Positions 51,818-60,437 of a stretch of 64,000 nt of DNA are shown piece after piece. The number at the start of each line of letters is the position of its first letter. The first letter of the stretch is position 1. The stretch comes from Brevibacillus centrosporus (GTDB taxonomy: Bacteria > Bacillota > Bacilli > Brevibacillales > Brevibacillaceae), in the NCBI RefSeq assembly GCF_003710815.1, contig NZ_RHHP01000051.1:1-64000 (forward strand). Direction: 5' to 3'. The notes below the pieces were generated by a model. It was not told the origin of the DNA. It made no database searches and was given only the letters and a program-made list of their open reading frames with translations. The position numbers and the translations under genes are program-made.

Positions 51818-52005
51818 ATAGGTGTTTGATGGTGCTGCTGGACAAGAGGACAAGTCCAGCCAGCTTAATAGGGAAGTCCGGTGAAATTCCGGCGCGGTCC
51901 CGCCACTGTAAGGAGGAGTCCTCTGCGATGAACCACTGTTCCGCTGTTTGTAGGGAATGGGAAGGACGTAGAGGACGATGATTCCAAGCCAGGAGACCTG
52001 CCATG
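51818..52005 (+). ncRNA. Cobalamin riboswitch
   Basis: The conserved parts are in order: GGTG at 51821, the GGGAA.TCCGGTGAAA.TCCGG arm, GCCACTGTA near 51901, and the B12 box AAGCCAGGAGACCTGCC (51986-52002). It senses adenosylcobalamin and is followed by a strong terminator, so binding should stop transcription of the btuFCD-type operon. Confidence 0.96.
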
Positions 52006-52106
52006 AAACCATGCACAATCGACCCACGCGGATGGGATGATGTGGAAGTACAGCAGCATGTGTAAAGGCGGAATCCCGTTTATTTGCCATACTCTGTCCA
52101 CATTGG

Positions 52107-52146
52107 AAAGCATCTCCCGTTTGCGCGTGGGAGATGCTTTTTTTAT
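52107..52146 (+). terminator. Riboswitch-controlled terminator
   Basis: AAAGCATCTCCC (52107-52118) pairs perfectly with GGGAGATGCTTT (52129-52140), then TTTT. About 105 nt after the B12 box and 145 nt before btuF. Confidence 0.92.
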
Positions 52147-52290
52147 TTCCGCGAAAGCTCCGTTGAAGTCTTCACGATGCCAAGCTTTCAAATCTGGAGA
52201 GGAGGTGAGGCGAGATACCTTTCGCTGGCGAAATGATGAGGATGAAACCAAACCGATAACTGGGGGACGAAAAAAGGAGAGAAGAGAAAG

Positions 52291-53337
52291 ATGAAAGCAC
52301 CTGAAAAGAAATGGCATCGACTGTGGAAGGGGAGCTGGTCAGTGCTGATTCTGGCGCTTATGCTGGTCGCAACGGCATGCGGCTCGCCGGCAGCTAGCGG
52401 GCAGGGAGAGCAAGCACAAGGGAATCCGGCTCCTGCTGCACAGCAGCAAGCACAACCAGTAGCAGACAAGCCGGTCACGCTGCAAAACAACGGCATGGAA
52501 ATGACTTATCCGGAAGCACCAAAGAGAGCGGTCACGTTGAACCAGCATGTAACAGAGGTCATGCTGGCTTTGGGCTTGGGCGACAAAATGGTTGGGACAG
52601 CCTATCTAGATGATCAAATTCTGCCTGAGTTGAAAGAGGCGTATGACAAAGTTCCTGTGCTGTCTGATAAGTATCCAAGCAAGGAAGTGTTGATGGCAGC
52701 TGAGCCTGATTTCGTGTATGCAGGCTGGAAAAGCGGTTTTGGTGACAAAGGCGTAGGATCCATGGAGGAATTGGAGAAAGCAGGGATCAAGTCGTACTTG
52801 CATGAATCGTCTAATAAGACAGCTCCGACTGTAGAAGATGTATTTACCGATATTCAAAACATCGGACGCATTTTCCGGATGGAGGATCGGGCGAATGAGC
52901 TAGTGAGCAAAATGAAAACAGAAATGGAACAAACGACGAGCAAGCTGGGCCAGGTAGATAAACCGTTAAAGGTATTCGTTTATGACAGTGGGGAAGAGCA
53001 GGCCTTTACAGCTGCAAACAACTATATGACTGCCTTGATTAACATGGCGGGAGGCAAAAATATTTTTGACGACATTCAAAAAGGCTGGGCTGATGTGAGC
53101 TGGGAAGAAGTCGTGAGTCGCAATCCTGACGTGATCATCATCGTTGATTACGGAGACAAGAGCCAGGAGCAAAAACGTGAGCTGCTCCTGAGCAAAAAAG
53201 AGCTGGCAAGCGTGTCAGCTATTCAAAACAATCGATTGATCGTTTTGCCGCTATCGGCTGCAAGCGAAGGGGTTCGCGGGCCGATTGCCTTGAAGATTTT
53301 GGCGGAAGGGCTCTATCCGGAGAAATTCAAGCAATGA
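52291..53337 (+). CDS. btuF: Cobalamin-type ABC transporter substrate-binding lipoprotein
   Basis: 348 residues. Lipobox with Cys30 (MLVATAC), a Gln/Ala/Pro-rich linker, and a class III (helical-backbone) binding fold: RAVTLNQHVTEVMLALGLGDKMVGTAY, MAAEPDFVYAGW, WEEVVSRNPDVIIIVDYG. The fold is shared by siderophore and B12 binding proteins; the riboswitch makes cobalamin or a corrinoid the likely ligand. GAGAAGAGAAAG precedes the ATG. Confidence 0.88.
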   Translation: MKAPEKKWHRLWKGSWSVLILALMLVATACGSPAASGQGEQAQGNPAPAAQQQAQPVADKPVTLQNNGMEMTYPEAPKRAVTLNQHVTEVMLALGLGDKMVGTAYLDDQILPELKEAYDKVPVLSDKYPSKEVLMAAEPDFVYAGWKSGFGDKGVGSMEELEKAGIKSYLHESSNKTAPTVEDVFTDIQNIGRIFRMEDRANELVSKMKTEMEQTTSKLGQVDKPLKVFVYDSGEEQAFTAANNYMTALINMAGGKNIFDDIQKGWADVSWEEVVSRNPDVIIIVDYGDKSQEQKRELLLSKKELASVSAIQNNRLIVLPLSAASEGVRGPIALKILAEGLYPEKFKQ

Positions 53338-53403
53338 GGGCGAGCGTTAGCAAAGTGACGAAGGGTAACAGACAAGGGCATCTTGCAGGAGGGGGAGTCA
53401 GAA

Positions 53404-54456
53404 TTGCGTAGGACAAGCCTGACTGTGCTTATCCTTTCTCTAATGATCGTGCTGCTTGTATCGATTACGCTCGCCATTACACTGGGGTCTGTAGACATTC
53501 ATCCTAGGACAGTCTGGAGAATTGCACTGAACCATGTCCCCTTCCTCGGGGAATGGACGACAGAAGATTGGACTCGCGCGCAGCACTCGATCATTTGGGA
53601 CATTCGCTTTCCTCGTGTTCTGCTGGCCGCAGTCGTTGGCGCTGGTCTGTCTGTGGTCGGTGTAGCCATCCAGTCGTTGGTTCGAAATTCCCTGGCTGAT
53701 CCTTACATACTAGGTGTTTCTTCAGGAGCCTCGGTGGGTGCCACGCTCGTCATCCTGTTTGGCGCCTTTAGCATGTACGGTCAATACGCCTTGTCGGTAG
53801 GCGCATTTCTCGGCTCTCTGCTATCCATCGTGCTGATTTTCTCGCTTTCTCGGATAGGCGGACAAAATTCAACCGTCCGCCTACTCATGGCAGGGATTGC
53901 GATTTCGGCTATTCTATCGGGTGTCACGAGCTTGATTATCTTTTCGGCTCCGAATGAACATGGCATACGCTCTGTCCTCTTTTGGCTGAGCGGCAGTTTG
54001 GCAGGGGCCAAATGGGAGTATTTGACGATTCCCAGCCTTGTCGTCCTGGTATGTCTCGCAGTCTTGCTGGCGCAATACCGCTCTCTTAATTCCATGTTGA
54101 TGGGCGAAGAGTCGGCGAGCACTCTTGGTGTGAATACGGTGCAATTTCGCAAGCTGCTTTTGGTTATTACGGCGCTATTGACGGGTGTCATCGTTGCTAT
54201 CAGCGGGTCTATCGGATTTGTTGGTCTGATGATGCCACATATCGTCCGAGTCATTGTCGGATCCGATCATCGACGTGTCTTGCCCGTCAGCGCACTCTTG
54301 GGAGCCATCTTTCTGATCTGGGCGGATGCTTTGGCGAGGCTTTCCTTCGCTCCTGAAGAATTGCCCATAGGCATTATTACGGCACTCTGTGGCGGGCCAT
54401 TTTTTATCTGGTTGATGCTTCGCAGCTCGTATTCATTTGGAGGTGGTGGGCGATGA
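53404..54456 (+). CDS. btuC: FecCD-family permease (BtuC type)
   Basis: 350 residues from a TTG with AGGAGGGGGAG upstream. About ten membrane segments. The family motifs are WDIRFPRVLLAAVVGAGLSVVGVAIQSLVRNSLADPYILGVSSGASVGAT and GSIGFVGLMMPHIVRVIVGSDHRRVLP. Membrane channel of the corrinoid importer. Four-base overlap with the ATPase gene. Confidence 0.9.
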   Translation: MRRTSLTVLILSLMIVLLVSITLAITLGSVDIHPRTVWRIALNHVPFLGEWTTEDWTRAQHSIIWDIRFPRVLLAAVVGAGLSVVGVAIQSLVRNSLADPYILGVSSGASVGATLVILFGAFSMYGQYALSVGAFLGSLLSIVLIFSLSRIGGQNSTVRLLMAGIAISAILSGVTSLIIFSAPNEHGIRSVLFWLSGSLAGAKWEYLTIPSLVVLVCLAVLLAQYRSLNSMLMGEESASTLGVNTVQFRKLLLVITALLTGVIVAISGSIGFVGLMMPHIVRVIVGSDHRRVLPVSALLGAIFLIWADALARLSFAPEELPIGIITALCGGPFFIWLMLRSSYSFGGGGR

Positions 54457-55265
54457 AGCTTGTTGCAAGTGACATAACCGTCTCCCTGACCAACAAGCGA
54501 ATCATTCACGATATAGGCATGGAGGTAAAAGAAGGGGAGTTCGTGGGGCTAATCGGACCAAATGGCAGCGGCAAATCCACGCTGCTCAAAAGCATCTATC
54601 GTGTCATGAAGCCAACTGCGGGCTGGATCGGGCTGGACGGGGACGATCTATACAAGCTGTCTCCGAAGGAAAGCGCCCGGCGTATGTCCGTTGTTCGACA
54701 GGAATCTTCGGTCGAATTCGATTTTTCCGTGCAGGAAATCGTGATGATGGGACGTTCGCCACACAAAAAAACGTTTCAGCTGGATTCGGTAGAGGACAAA
54801 GATATCAGCGACAAGGCGTTGGCACGCGTTGACATGAGCGATTATGCCGAGCGCAGTTTCTTCTCGCTGTCTGGAGGAGAGAAGCAGCGTGTCTTGATTG
54901 CCAGAGCATTGGCACAACAAGCTGATTTTCTGGTTTTGGACGAGCCCACGAATCATTTGGATGTGCGCTATCAGCTGCAGGTCATGGATATCGTCAGGCA
55001 GCTGGGGATTACCGTTCTGTCTGCTCTGCACGACTTGAACATAGCGGCCATGTATTGTGATCGGTTGTATGTATTAAAAGAAGGCCATCTTGTTGCATCG
55101 GGTTCGCCAGATGAGATGCTGACGTCCGATTTGATTCGAGAGGTTTTTGGGGTGGAGACGGACGTATCTGTGCATCCGATTACGGGAAAGAAGCAGATTT
55201 ACTTTATCTCGACAGCATTTCAGGCAAAGGGAATTCGAACCGCTGAGGTATCGAGTGGACCGTGA
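54453..55265 (+). CDS. btuD: ABC transporter ATPase (BtuD/FecE type)
   Basis: 270 residues. Walker A GPNGSGKST, signature LSGGEKQRVLIARAL, Walker B FLVLDEPTNHLD, switch His in LSALHDLN. The usual family ends near 'HPITGKKQIYFI'; the last ~18 residues (STAFQAKGIRTAEVSSGP) look unrelated and overlap the start of a gene remnant in another frame, so the 3' end may have been rewritten by a deletion. Confidence 0.9.
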   Translation: MKLVASDITVSLTNKRIIHDIGMEVKEGEFVGLIGPNGSGKSTLLKSIYRVMKPTAGWIGLDGDDLYKLSPKESARRMSVVRQESSVEFDFSVQEIVMMGRSPHKKTFQLDSVEDKDISDKALARVDMSDYAERSFFSLSGGEKQRVLIARALAQQADFLVLDEPTNHLDVRYQLQVMDIVRQLGITVLSALHDLNIAAMYCDRLYVLKEGHLVASGSPDEMLTSDLIREVFGVETDVSVHPITGKKQIYFISTAFQAKGIRTAEVSSGP

Positions 55266-55476
55266 ACATGCCTTGCTTTTGCCAAATGAGCTGGAGCTGC
55301 TCTTAGAGTCCGAGGGCTTCCAGGTGATCGGGAAGACCACGCATGACACAGAGGAGAAAGATTATGACCGGGACCGGTGGCAGCACGGGGGTTATCCTTT
55401 CGTCCGATCGACAGATGCCTCCGCCGGTGGGACTCACTGGACTGTGATCGCCAAAAAAATATCCGGAATCGTGTAA
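55254..55476 (+). pseudogene. Remnant of an unidentified gene, C-terminal part only
   Basis: A different frame from btuD, open up to a TAA at 55474. It encodes about 73 residues that read as the C-terminal end of a longer globular protein: 'LLLPNELELLLESEGFQVIG' followed by 'YPFVRSTDASAGGTHWTVIAKK'. The latter resembles the closing strands of methyltransferase-type folds, but I do not identify it. A GTG at 55254 with GAGGT upstream could start a short protein. The open frame also extends upstream into btuD. Either a truncated gene or a small ORF. Confidence 0.4.
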
Positions 55477-55499
55477 CAAAATGTCAGCAGCTGCATCTA
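55472..55499 (+). promoter_or_regulatory. Probable ECF-type promoter of the second sigma operon
   Basis: TGTAAC (55472-55477), 16-nt spacer, CATCTA (55494-55499). One base away from the common CGTCTA -10. Suggests autoregulation. Confidence 0.45.
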
Positions 55500-55533
55500 A
55501 CCAGTAACGAATTCATGCAGAGGAGGCGCGCAC

Positions 55534-56082
55534 GTGGAGAAATTGCAGCCCACGGAGGATGCCGCATTTGAACAAATCATGCGGGAATACGGGACGCGCG
55601 TGCTTAGGCTGGTGACGTTTCTGGTAAAAGAGCGGAATGACGCGGAAGATATCACGCAGGATGTGTTTGTGAAGGTATACAGAAACCTGCCGCGATTTCG
55701 TGGACAAAGCACCCTGCAAACGTGGATATACCGGATCGCGGTCAATGAATGCAAAGGATACCTGCGCTCATGGGCCTTTCGAAAAATATGGCCGGGCTCC
55801 TGGATCAAAGCGGGGAGCGATGCTTCTACCGAGCATGTCGTGATGAAGCAGTATGAGAGGGATGAACTGGTGGAGCAGGTGCAAAGCCTTCCTCCCATGT
55901 ACCGTCAAGTGATCGTCCTTCATTACTATGCAGACTTGTCCATAGCAGAAGTGGCAAACGTCCTGTCTGTATCGGAGGGGTCCGTACGTACGCGTTTGCA
56001 CCGGGCAAGACAGCAGCTGAAAAAGAGGATGGGAGAGGGGCGTGAGTGGGAATGGACGAGAACCAGTGGATCGAACAATTGA
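55534..56082 (+). CDS. ECF-type RNA polymerase sigma factor
   Basis: 182 residues from a GTG with GAGGAGGCG upstream. The sigma-2 part is FLVKERNDAEDITQDVFVKVYRNLPRFRGQSTLQTWIYRIAVNECKGYLR, and sigma-4 is LPPMYRQVIVLHYYADLSIAEVANVLSVSEGSVRTRLHRARQQLKKR. It belongs to the SigW/SigV-like groups. The 3' end overlaps the next gene. Regulon unknown. Confidence 0.9.
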   Translation: MEKLQPTEDAAFEQIMREYGTRVLRLVTFLVKERNDAEDITQDVFVKVYRNLPRFRGQSTLQTWIYRIAVNECKGYLRSWAFRKIWPGSWIKAGSDASTEHVVMKQYERDELVEQVQSLPPMYRQVIVLHYYADLSIAEVANVLSVSEGSVRTRLHRARQQLKKRMGEGREWEWTRTSGSNN

Positions 56083-57056
56083 AAGAGAAGGCGGATAGCA
56101 AGATGTTCCGCGATGTCCATTTCACGGCTGCCATGAAAGAAGGTGTCAGTCAGCGCATCCACCAGCGACACTCCAAAAGGATGGTCAGGTGGTCGAGGTT
56201 TGCTTTCCCTGTCCTGACCGTATTGCTGCTGTTTCTGGCATGGCAGGTAGGGCTTTTGTCTCTCTTCTCTGGAGAGAGACAAGCGTCAAAACCCTCTGAG
56301 CAAACCACGTCCGTACCAGAGCTTTTACCAGGCGGCTCCCTGGATGTTCCTCTTCTGTGGAAGGCATCCCCTCGAACAGAAACGACCGCTAATGGTCAGC
56401 CCTTCTTCTACCTCGGAAACAAGCCGGTGAGAATCATCACCGATCCGTCCGGTTTTTATGAAGATCAGCAGCAACGAGTCTTTTGGCTGCTAGATGCTGG
56501 GCAAATGAAAAAGGTAGAGCTGGTTGCCTACAACAGTGAGGGAAGGCGTGTAGAGCTGGGATCGTACTCGGTTAGTGGCCCCTTGTTTGATGCGCAGCGC
56601 CATGTGCCCACTGGAGTCACGCTGCCCGATCCAGGGATCTGGAAGCTGCAGGTAAATGCAGACGGGAAGCATCTCGGTCAAGTGTTTGTAGAGGTGAAGA
56701 CAGGCGTTTCTCCTGCCAATCGGGAGTTGGTCGAGCCGATTATCCGTGAATATGTGGAGAGGGAAAGCTCCGAACTGGGCGATCTGGGGAAAGAACGAGA
56801 CGTGACGATTGAGCTTTTGGGAGTAGAAGCGCCAGATGCTGCCAACCGCAGCGTTTATGCTTGGGTAAAAGTATTGAGCAAGGACCCGCTCAAATCGTCA
56901 GGGGTCAGCGCGCCTATGGCTTTCCAGATTGCTTACGACGGGAGCAAGTACAAAGTGACCGGCTTTCAGATGCCAGAGGACGGGAACCGCTACCAAAGCA
57001 GTCTGCAACAAATCTTTCCCCAAAAGGTATTGGAACGAATACAAACCCGCCCATAA
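56052..57056 (+). CDS. Putative anti-sigma factor with large extracellular domain
   Basis: 334 residues. A short cytoplasmic part (about 45 residues, no zinc motif) precedes one membrane segment (WSRFAFPVLTVLLLFLAWQVGLLSLFS) and an outer domain of about 260 residues. The outer part contains two beta-rich pieces: an Ig-like one (KKVELVAYNSEGRRVELGSYSVSGPLFDAQ...GIWKLQVNADG) and a C-terminal one (VYAWVKVLSKDPL...YDGSKYKVTGFQMPEDG). The outer domain probably senses a signal. A GTG at 56046 is an alternative start. Paired with the sigma factor by overlap. Confidence 0.75.
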   Translation: MDENQWIEQLKEKADSKMFRDVHFTAAMKEGVSQRIHQRHSKRMVRWSRFAFPVLTVLLLFLAWQVGLLSLFSGERQASKPSEQTTSVPELLPGGSLDVPLLWKASPRTETTANGQPFFYLGNKPVRIITDPSGFYEDQQQRVFWLLDAGQMKKVELVAYNSEGRRVELGSYSVSGPLFDAQRHVPTGVTLPDPGIWKLQVNADGKHLGQVFVEVKTGVSPANRELVEPIIREYVERESSELGDLGKERDVTIELLGVEAPDAANRSVYAWVKVLSKDPLKSSGVSAPMAFQIAYDGSKYKVTGFQMPEDGNRYQSSLQQIFPQKVLERIQTRP

Positions 57057-57069
57057 TAGGGATGAGGAA

Positions 57070-57101
57070 AACGGACCGATTTTCTTTTCGGTCTGTTTTT
57101 T
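57070..57101 (+). terminator. Terminator of the second sigma operon
   Basis: AACGGACCGA (57070-57079) pairs with TCGGTCTGTT (57088-57097), then TTTT. Confidence 0.85.
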
Positions 57102-57165
57102 ATCCAGAAAACCTAAGCGAAGTGATCTGTGCGCGAAAAAGCGGCGAAAGCCTGTTTCTCTTTGG

Positions 57166-57195
57166 TTGCACGGGAAGTCATGCGTTTGATATAAT
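57166..57195 (+). promoter_or_regulatory. Sigma-A promoter of lepA-hemW
   Basis: TTGCAC (57166-57171), 18-nt spacer, TATAAT (57190-57195). Confidence 0.65.
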
Positions 57196-57270
57196 AAACG
57201 TTAGTGTATTTTTTGCGACCGCAATCCGTCAGCGAGTGAATGGATTCGCGTGGGAGGGAACGAACAACAC

Positions 57271-59088
57271 ATGGATCGCCGTGAAAGACAAAAGAGGATT
57301 CGAAATTTTTCCATCATCGCCCACATTGACCATGGAAAGTCTACGCTGGCTGACCGGATCTTGGAATTGACCGGTGCACTGTCAGCGCGTGAGATGGAAG
57401 CCCAGTTTCTGGACACAATGGAGCTGGAAAAAGAGCGCGGGATTACAATCAAGCTGAATGCCGTGCGTTTGAACTATAAAGCGGAAGACGGAGAGGAATA
57501 TATTCTCCACCTGATCGACACCCCTGGACACGTAGACTTTACGTACGAGGTTTCTCGCAGCTTGGCTGCTTGTGAAGGGGCGATTCTGGTCGTCGATGCC
57601 GCGCAAGGGATTGAAGCACAGACTCTCGCAAACGTCTATCTGGCGTTGGACAGCAATCTGGAGATCATCCCGGTCATTAACAAGATCGATTTGCCTAGCG
57701 CAGAGCCTGAGCGCGTGAAGCAAGAGGTCGAGGACGTCATTGGTCTGGATGCGAGTGATGCCGTTCTGACCTCGGCGAAAGCAGGCATCGGGATCAAGGA
57801 AGTGCTCGAAGCCGTGGTGCAAAAAGTGCCGGCTCCAGAGGGAGATCCAGACGCTCCGTTGCAAGCCCTGATTTTTGACTCTTACTTCGATGCTTATCGT
57901 GGCGTTATTGCCTCGATCCGTGTGCTTAACGGTACACTGAAAAAAGGTATGAAGATCAAGATGATGGCAACTGGCAAGGCGTTCGAGGTAACCGAGATCG
58001 GTACGTCGACACCTCGCCAGACGCAGGTAGAAGAGCTGACCGTTGGGGATGTAGGCTACGTGGCTGCTTCCATTAAAACCGTGGGAGATACGCGCGTGGG
58101 GGATACCATCACAGATGCGAGCCGTCCTGCTGCTGAGCCTTTGCCTGGTTACCGCAAGATCAACCCGATGGTATTCTGTGGTCTGTACCCGATTGAGACG
58201 AATGAGTACAACGACCTTCGGGAAGCCCTGGAAAAATTGCAGCTGAACGATGCGTCTCTGCAGTTTGAACCAGAGACGTCTCAAGCGCTTGGTTTTGGTT
58301 TCCGCTGTGGATTCCTCGGACTTCTGCATATGGAAATCATTCAGGAGCGCATTGAGCGCGAATTTAATATCAATCTGATCACGACCGCACCGAGCGTTAT
58401 TTATCGCATTACCAAAACGAACGGGGAAGTATTCGAGATTGACAACCCGTCGAAAATGCCGGAAGCGCAAAAGATCGAGACTATTGAGGAGCCGTATGTT
58501 CTCTCCACCGTCATGGTGCCGAAGGAATATGTAGGTGACGTGATGCAGCTGTGCCAAGGCAAGCGCGGTGATTTCCTCGACATGCAGTACATGGGGGAAA
58601 ATCGCGTTCAGCTGAAATACGATATGCCTCTGTCTGAGATCGTATACGACTTTTTCGATCTGCTGAAGTCTAGTACTCGCGGTTACGCTTCGTTCGATTA
58701 CGAGCTGGCAGGCTACAAACCATCCAAGCTGGTGAAAATGGATATTCTGTTGAACAGTGAAATGGTGGATGCCCTGTCGTTTATCGTGCACAAGGATACG
58801 GCGTACGCGCGCGGAAAAGTCATCTGCGAAAAGCTGAAGGAACTGATTCCTCGCCAGCAATTCGAGGTGCCGATTCAGGCGACAATCGGTCAAAAAGTAG
58901 TAGCACGCGAAACGATCAGCGCCCTGCGTAAAAACGTATTGGCGAAGTGCTACGGCGGGGATATCTCGCGGAAACGCAAACTCCTCGAGAAACAAAAAGA
59001 AGGAAAGAAGCGCATGAAATCGGTCGGTTCCGTCGAGGTGCCACAAGAGGCTTTCATGGCCGTTCTGCGCATGGATGATAAGAAGTAG
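57271..59088 (+). CDS. lepA: Elongation factor 4 (LepA)
   Basis: 605 residues. The GTPase motifs are AHIDHGKST (G1), RGITI (G2), DTPGHVDF (G3) and NKIDLP (G4). EF-G-like domains and the LepA-specific C-terminal domain (RQQFEVPIQATIGQKVVARETI...RKRKLLEKQKEGKKRMK) follow. It remodels stalled or mistranslocated ribosomes. The ATG at 57271 gives the normal N-terminus; GGGAGGG lies about 13 nt upstream. Confidence 0.97.
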   Translation: MDRRERQKRIRNFSIIAHIDHGKSTLADRILELTGALSAREMEAQFLDTMELEKERGITIKLNAVRLNYKAEDGEEYILHLIDTPGHVDFTYEVSRSLAACEGAILVVDAAQGIEAQTLANVYLALDSNLEIIPVINKIDLPSAEPERVKQEVEDVIGLDASDAVLTSAKAGIGIKEVLEAVVQKVPAPEGDPDAPLQALIFDSYFDAYRGVIASIRVLNGTLKKGMKIKMMATGKAFEVTEIGTSTPRQTQVEELTVGDVGYVAASIKTVGDTRVGDTITDASRPAAEPLPGYRKINPMVFCGLYPIETNEYNDLREALEKLQLNDASLQFEPETSQALGFGFRCGFLGLLHMEIIQERIEREFNINLITTAPSVIYRITKTNGEVFEIDNPSKMPEAQKIETIEEPYVLSTVMVPKEYVGDVMQLCQGKRGDFLDMQYMGENRVQLKYDMPLSEIVYDFFDLLKSSTRGYASFDYELAGYKPSKLVKMDILLNSEMVDALSFIVHKDTAYARGKVICEKLKELIPRQQFEVPIQATIGQKVVARETISALRKNVLAKCYGGDISRKRKLLEKQKEGKKRMKSVGSVEVPQEAFMAVLRMDDKK

Positions 59089-59150
59089 GCCTGACCTTGG
59101 TGTCAGGTCTTTTCCATTCTTGTATTCAGGAAAAAAGGAGGGGAAGGGAC

Positions 59151-60293
59151 ATGCTGCCGCAATCGGTTTACATCCACATTCCCTTTTGTACCAATAAATG
59201 CTTTTACTGTGATTTTAACTCGTTTGTGACGAACAACCCCCAGCTGGTCTGGGACTATCTCGATGCCTTGAAAAAGGAGATGGAGCTGACCTTCGCCAGC
59301 AAACCGCCTGAGCGGGTCAAAACGATCTTCGTTGGCGGAGGGACACCGACTTTCCTCGATCACGCTCAGATGCGTCAGTTTTTGGAGAGTGTTCGCGATA
59401 ACCTCGGTAAGTATTGGACGGATGATATCGAATTTACGATGGAAGCCAATCCAGGGACGACAGATGTAGAAAAGCTGGCGATTATGCGAGAGCTAGGAGT
59501 GAATCGCCTGAGCTTTGGTGTGCAATCGTTTGACAATGCACTGCTCAAGCGGCTCGGCCGGATCCATGACACAGAGGATGTGTATCGCAGTATTGAAAAT
59601 GCGCGGAAAGTCGGCTTTGATAACGTCACCATTGACTTGATGTTCGGCTTGCCTGATCAGACGATGGACATTTTCAGGGATACGCTGCGCCAGGCGTTTG
59701 CGCTTGGAACTACGCATTTTTCGGCCTACAGCTTAAAGGTAGAGGAGAACACCCTCTTCCATACCTTGTATCAAAAGGATCAGCTGCCGCTGCCTTCGGA
59801 AGATACGGAGCTTGCCATGTACATGCTTTTGATCGAGGAAATGGAGAAGCACGGCTACGAGCAGTACGAAATCAGCAATTTTGCCAAAAAAGGTTTTGAA
59901 AGCAAACACAATAAAACCTATTGGCTCAATGACGAATATTATGGTTTGGGAGCGGGTGCCCACGGCTATGTGAGCGGGGAAAGACATGTAAATGCCGGAC
60001 CGCTAGCCGTCTACATGCAAATGAGCAAAAGTGGCTTGCCGCGTGTCGAGCAATTCCCGGTTCCGCGCGAGGATGCGATGGAGGAGCAAATGATCCTGGG
60101 TCTTCGTTTGCGAGAAGGCGTCGGTCTTGAGCGATTCTCAGAGCGGTTTGGCGTATCTGTTCGGCAAGTCTTTGGGAACATAATAGAAGAAGAGATTGCC
60201 AAAGGCATGCTGGAAGAGGAACATGGCCATCTGCGTCTGACAAAAAAAGGACTGCCGCTCGGCAACGAAGTCTTTGCTCGTTTTTTGCGATAA
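59151..60293 (+). CDS. hemW: Radical SAM heme chaperone HemW
   Basis: 380 residues. Radical-SAM cluster site CTNKCFYC with the start SVYIHIPF, GGGTPTFLD, and the HemW C-terminal domain (HNKTYWLNDEYYGLGAGAHGY). Once called oxygen-independent coproporphyrinogen oxidase; HemW lacks the extra Cys of HemN and acts in heme insertion. AAAGGAGGGGAAGGG precedes the ATG. Downstream of lepA as in other bacilli. Confidence 0.95.
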   Translation: MLPQSVYIHIPFCTNKCFYCDFNSFVTNNPQLVWDYLDALKKEMELTFASKPPERVKTIFVGGGTPTFLDHAQMRQFLESVRDNLGKYWTDDIEFTMEANPGTTDVEKLAIMRELGVNRLSFGVQSFDNALLKRLGRIHDTEDVYRSIENARKVGFDNVTIDLMFGLPDQTMDIFRDTLRQAFALGTTHFSAYSLKVEENTLFHTLYQKDQLPLPSEDTELAMYMLLIEEMEKHGYEQYEISNFAKKGFESKHNKTYWLNDEYYGLGAGAHGYVSGERHVNAGPLAVYMQMSKSGLPRVEQFPVPREDAMEEQMILGLRLREGVGLERFSERFGVSVRQVFGNIIEEEIAKGMLEEEHGHLRLTKKGLPLGNEVFARFLR

Positions 60294-60347
60294 GCCCACG
60301 CTTGCTGGCGAATGATGTGATTTTCGCACTGGAACACACGAAGTCCG

Positions 60348-60376
60348 TTGACAAATCCTTCTACTATTGATACCTT
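60348..60376 (+). promoter_or_regulatory. Sigma-A promoter of the hrcA operon
   Basis: TTGACA (60348-60353), 17-nt spacer, TACCTT (60371-60376). The CIRCE element lies just downstream. Confidence 0.6.
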
Positions 60377-60387
60377 AGTAAGTAGAA

Positions 60388-60414
60388 TTAGCACTCGATC
60401 GAGATGAGTGCTAA
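60388..60414 (+). promoter_or_regulatory. CIRCE operator (HrcA binding site)
   Basis: TTAGCACTC-N9-GAGTGCTAA, a perfect match to the consensus. It places hrcA-grpE-dnaK under HrcA repression relieved by heat. Confidence 0.97.
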
Positions 60415-60437
60415 CAACAGGGAGGCGAAAGACATTT

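Noticed and set aside
57382..59046. 554-residue ORF opposite lepA
   Set aside because: Antisense shadow of a fully conserved gene.
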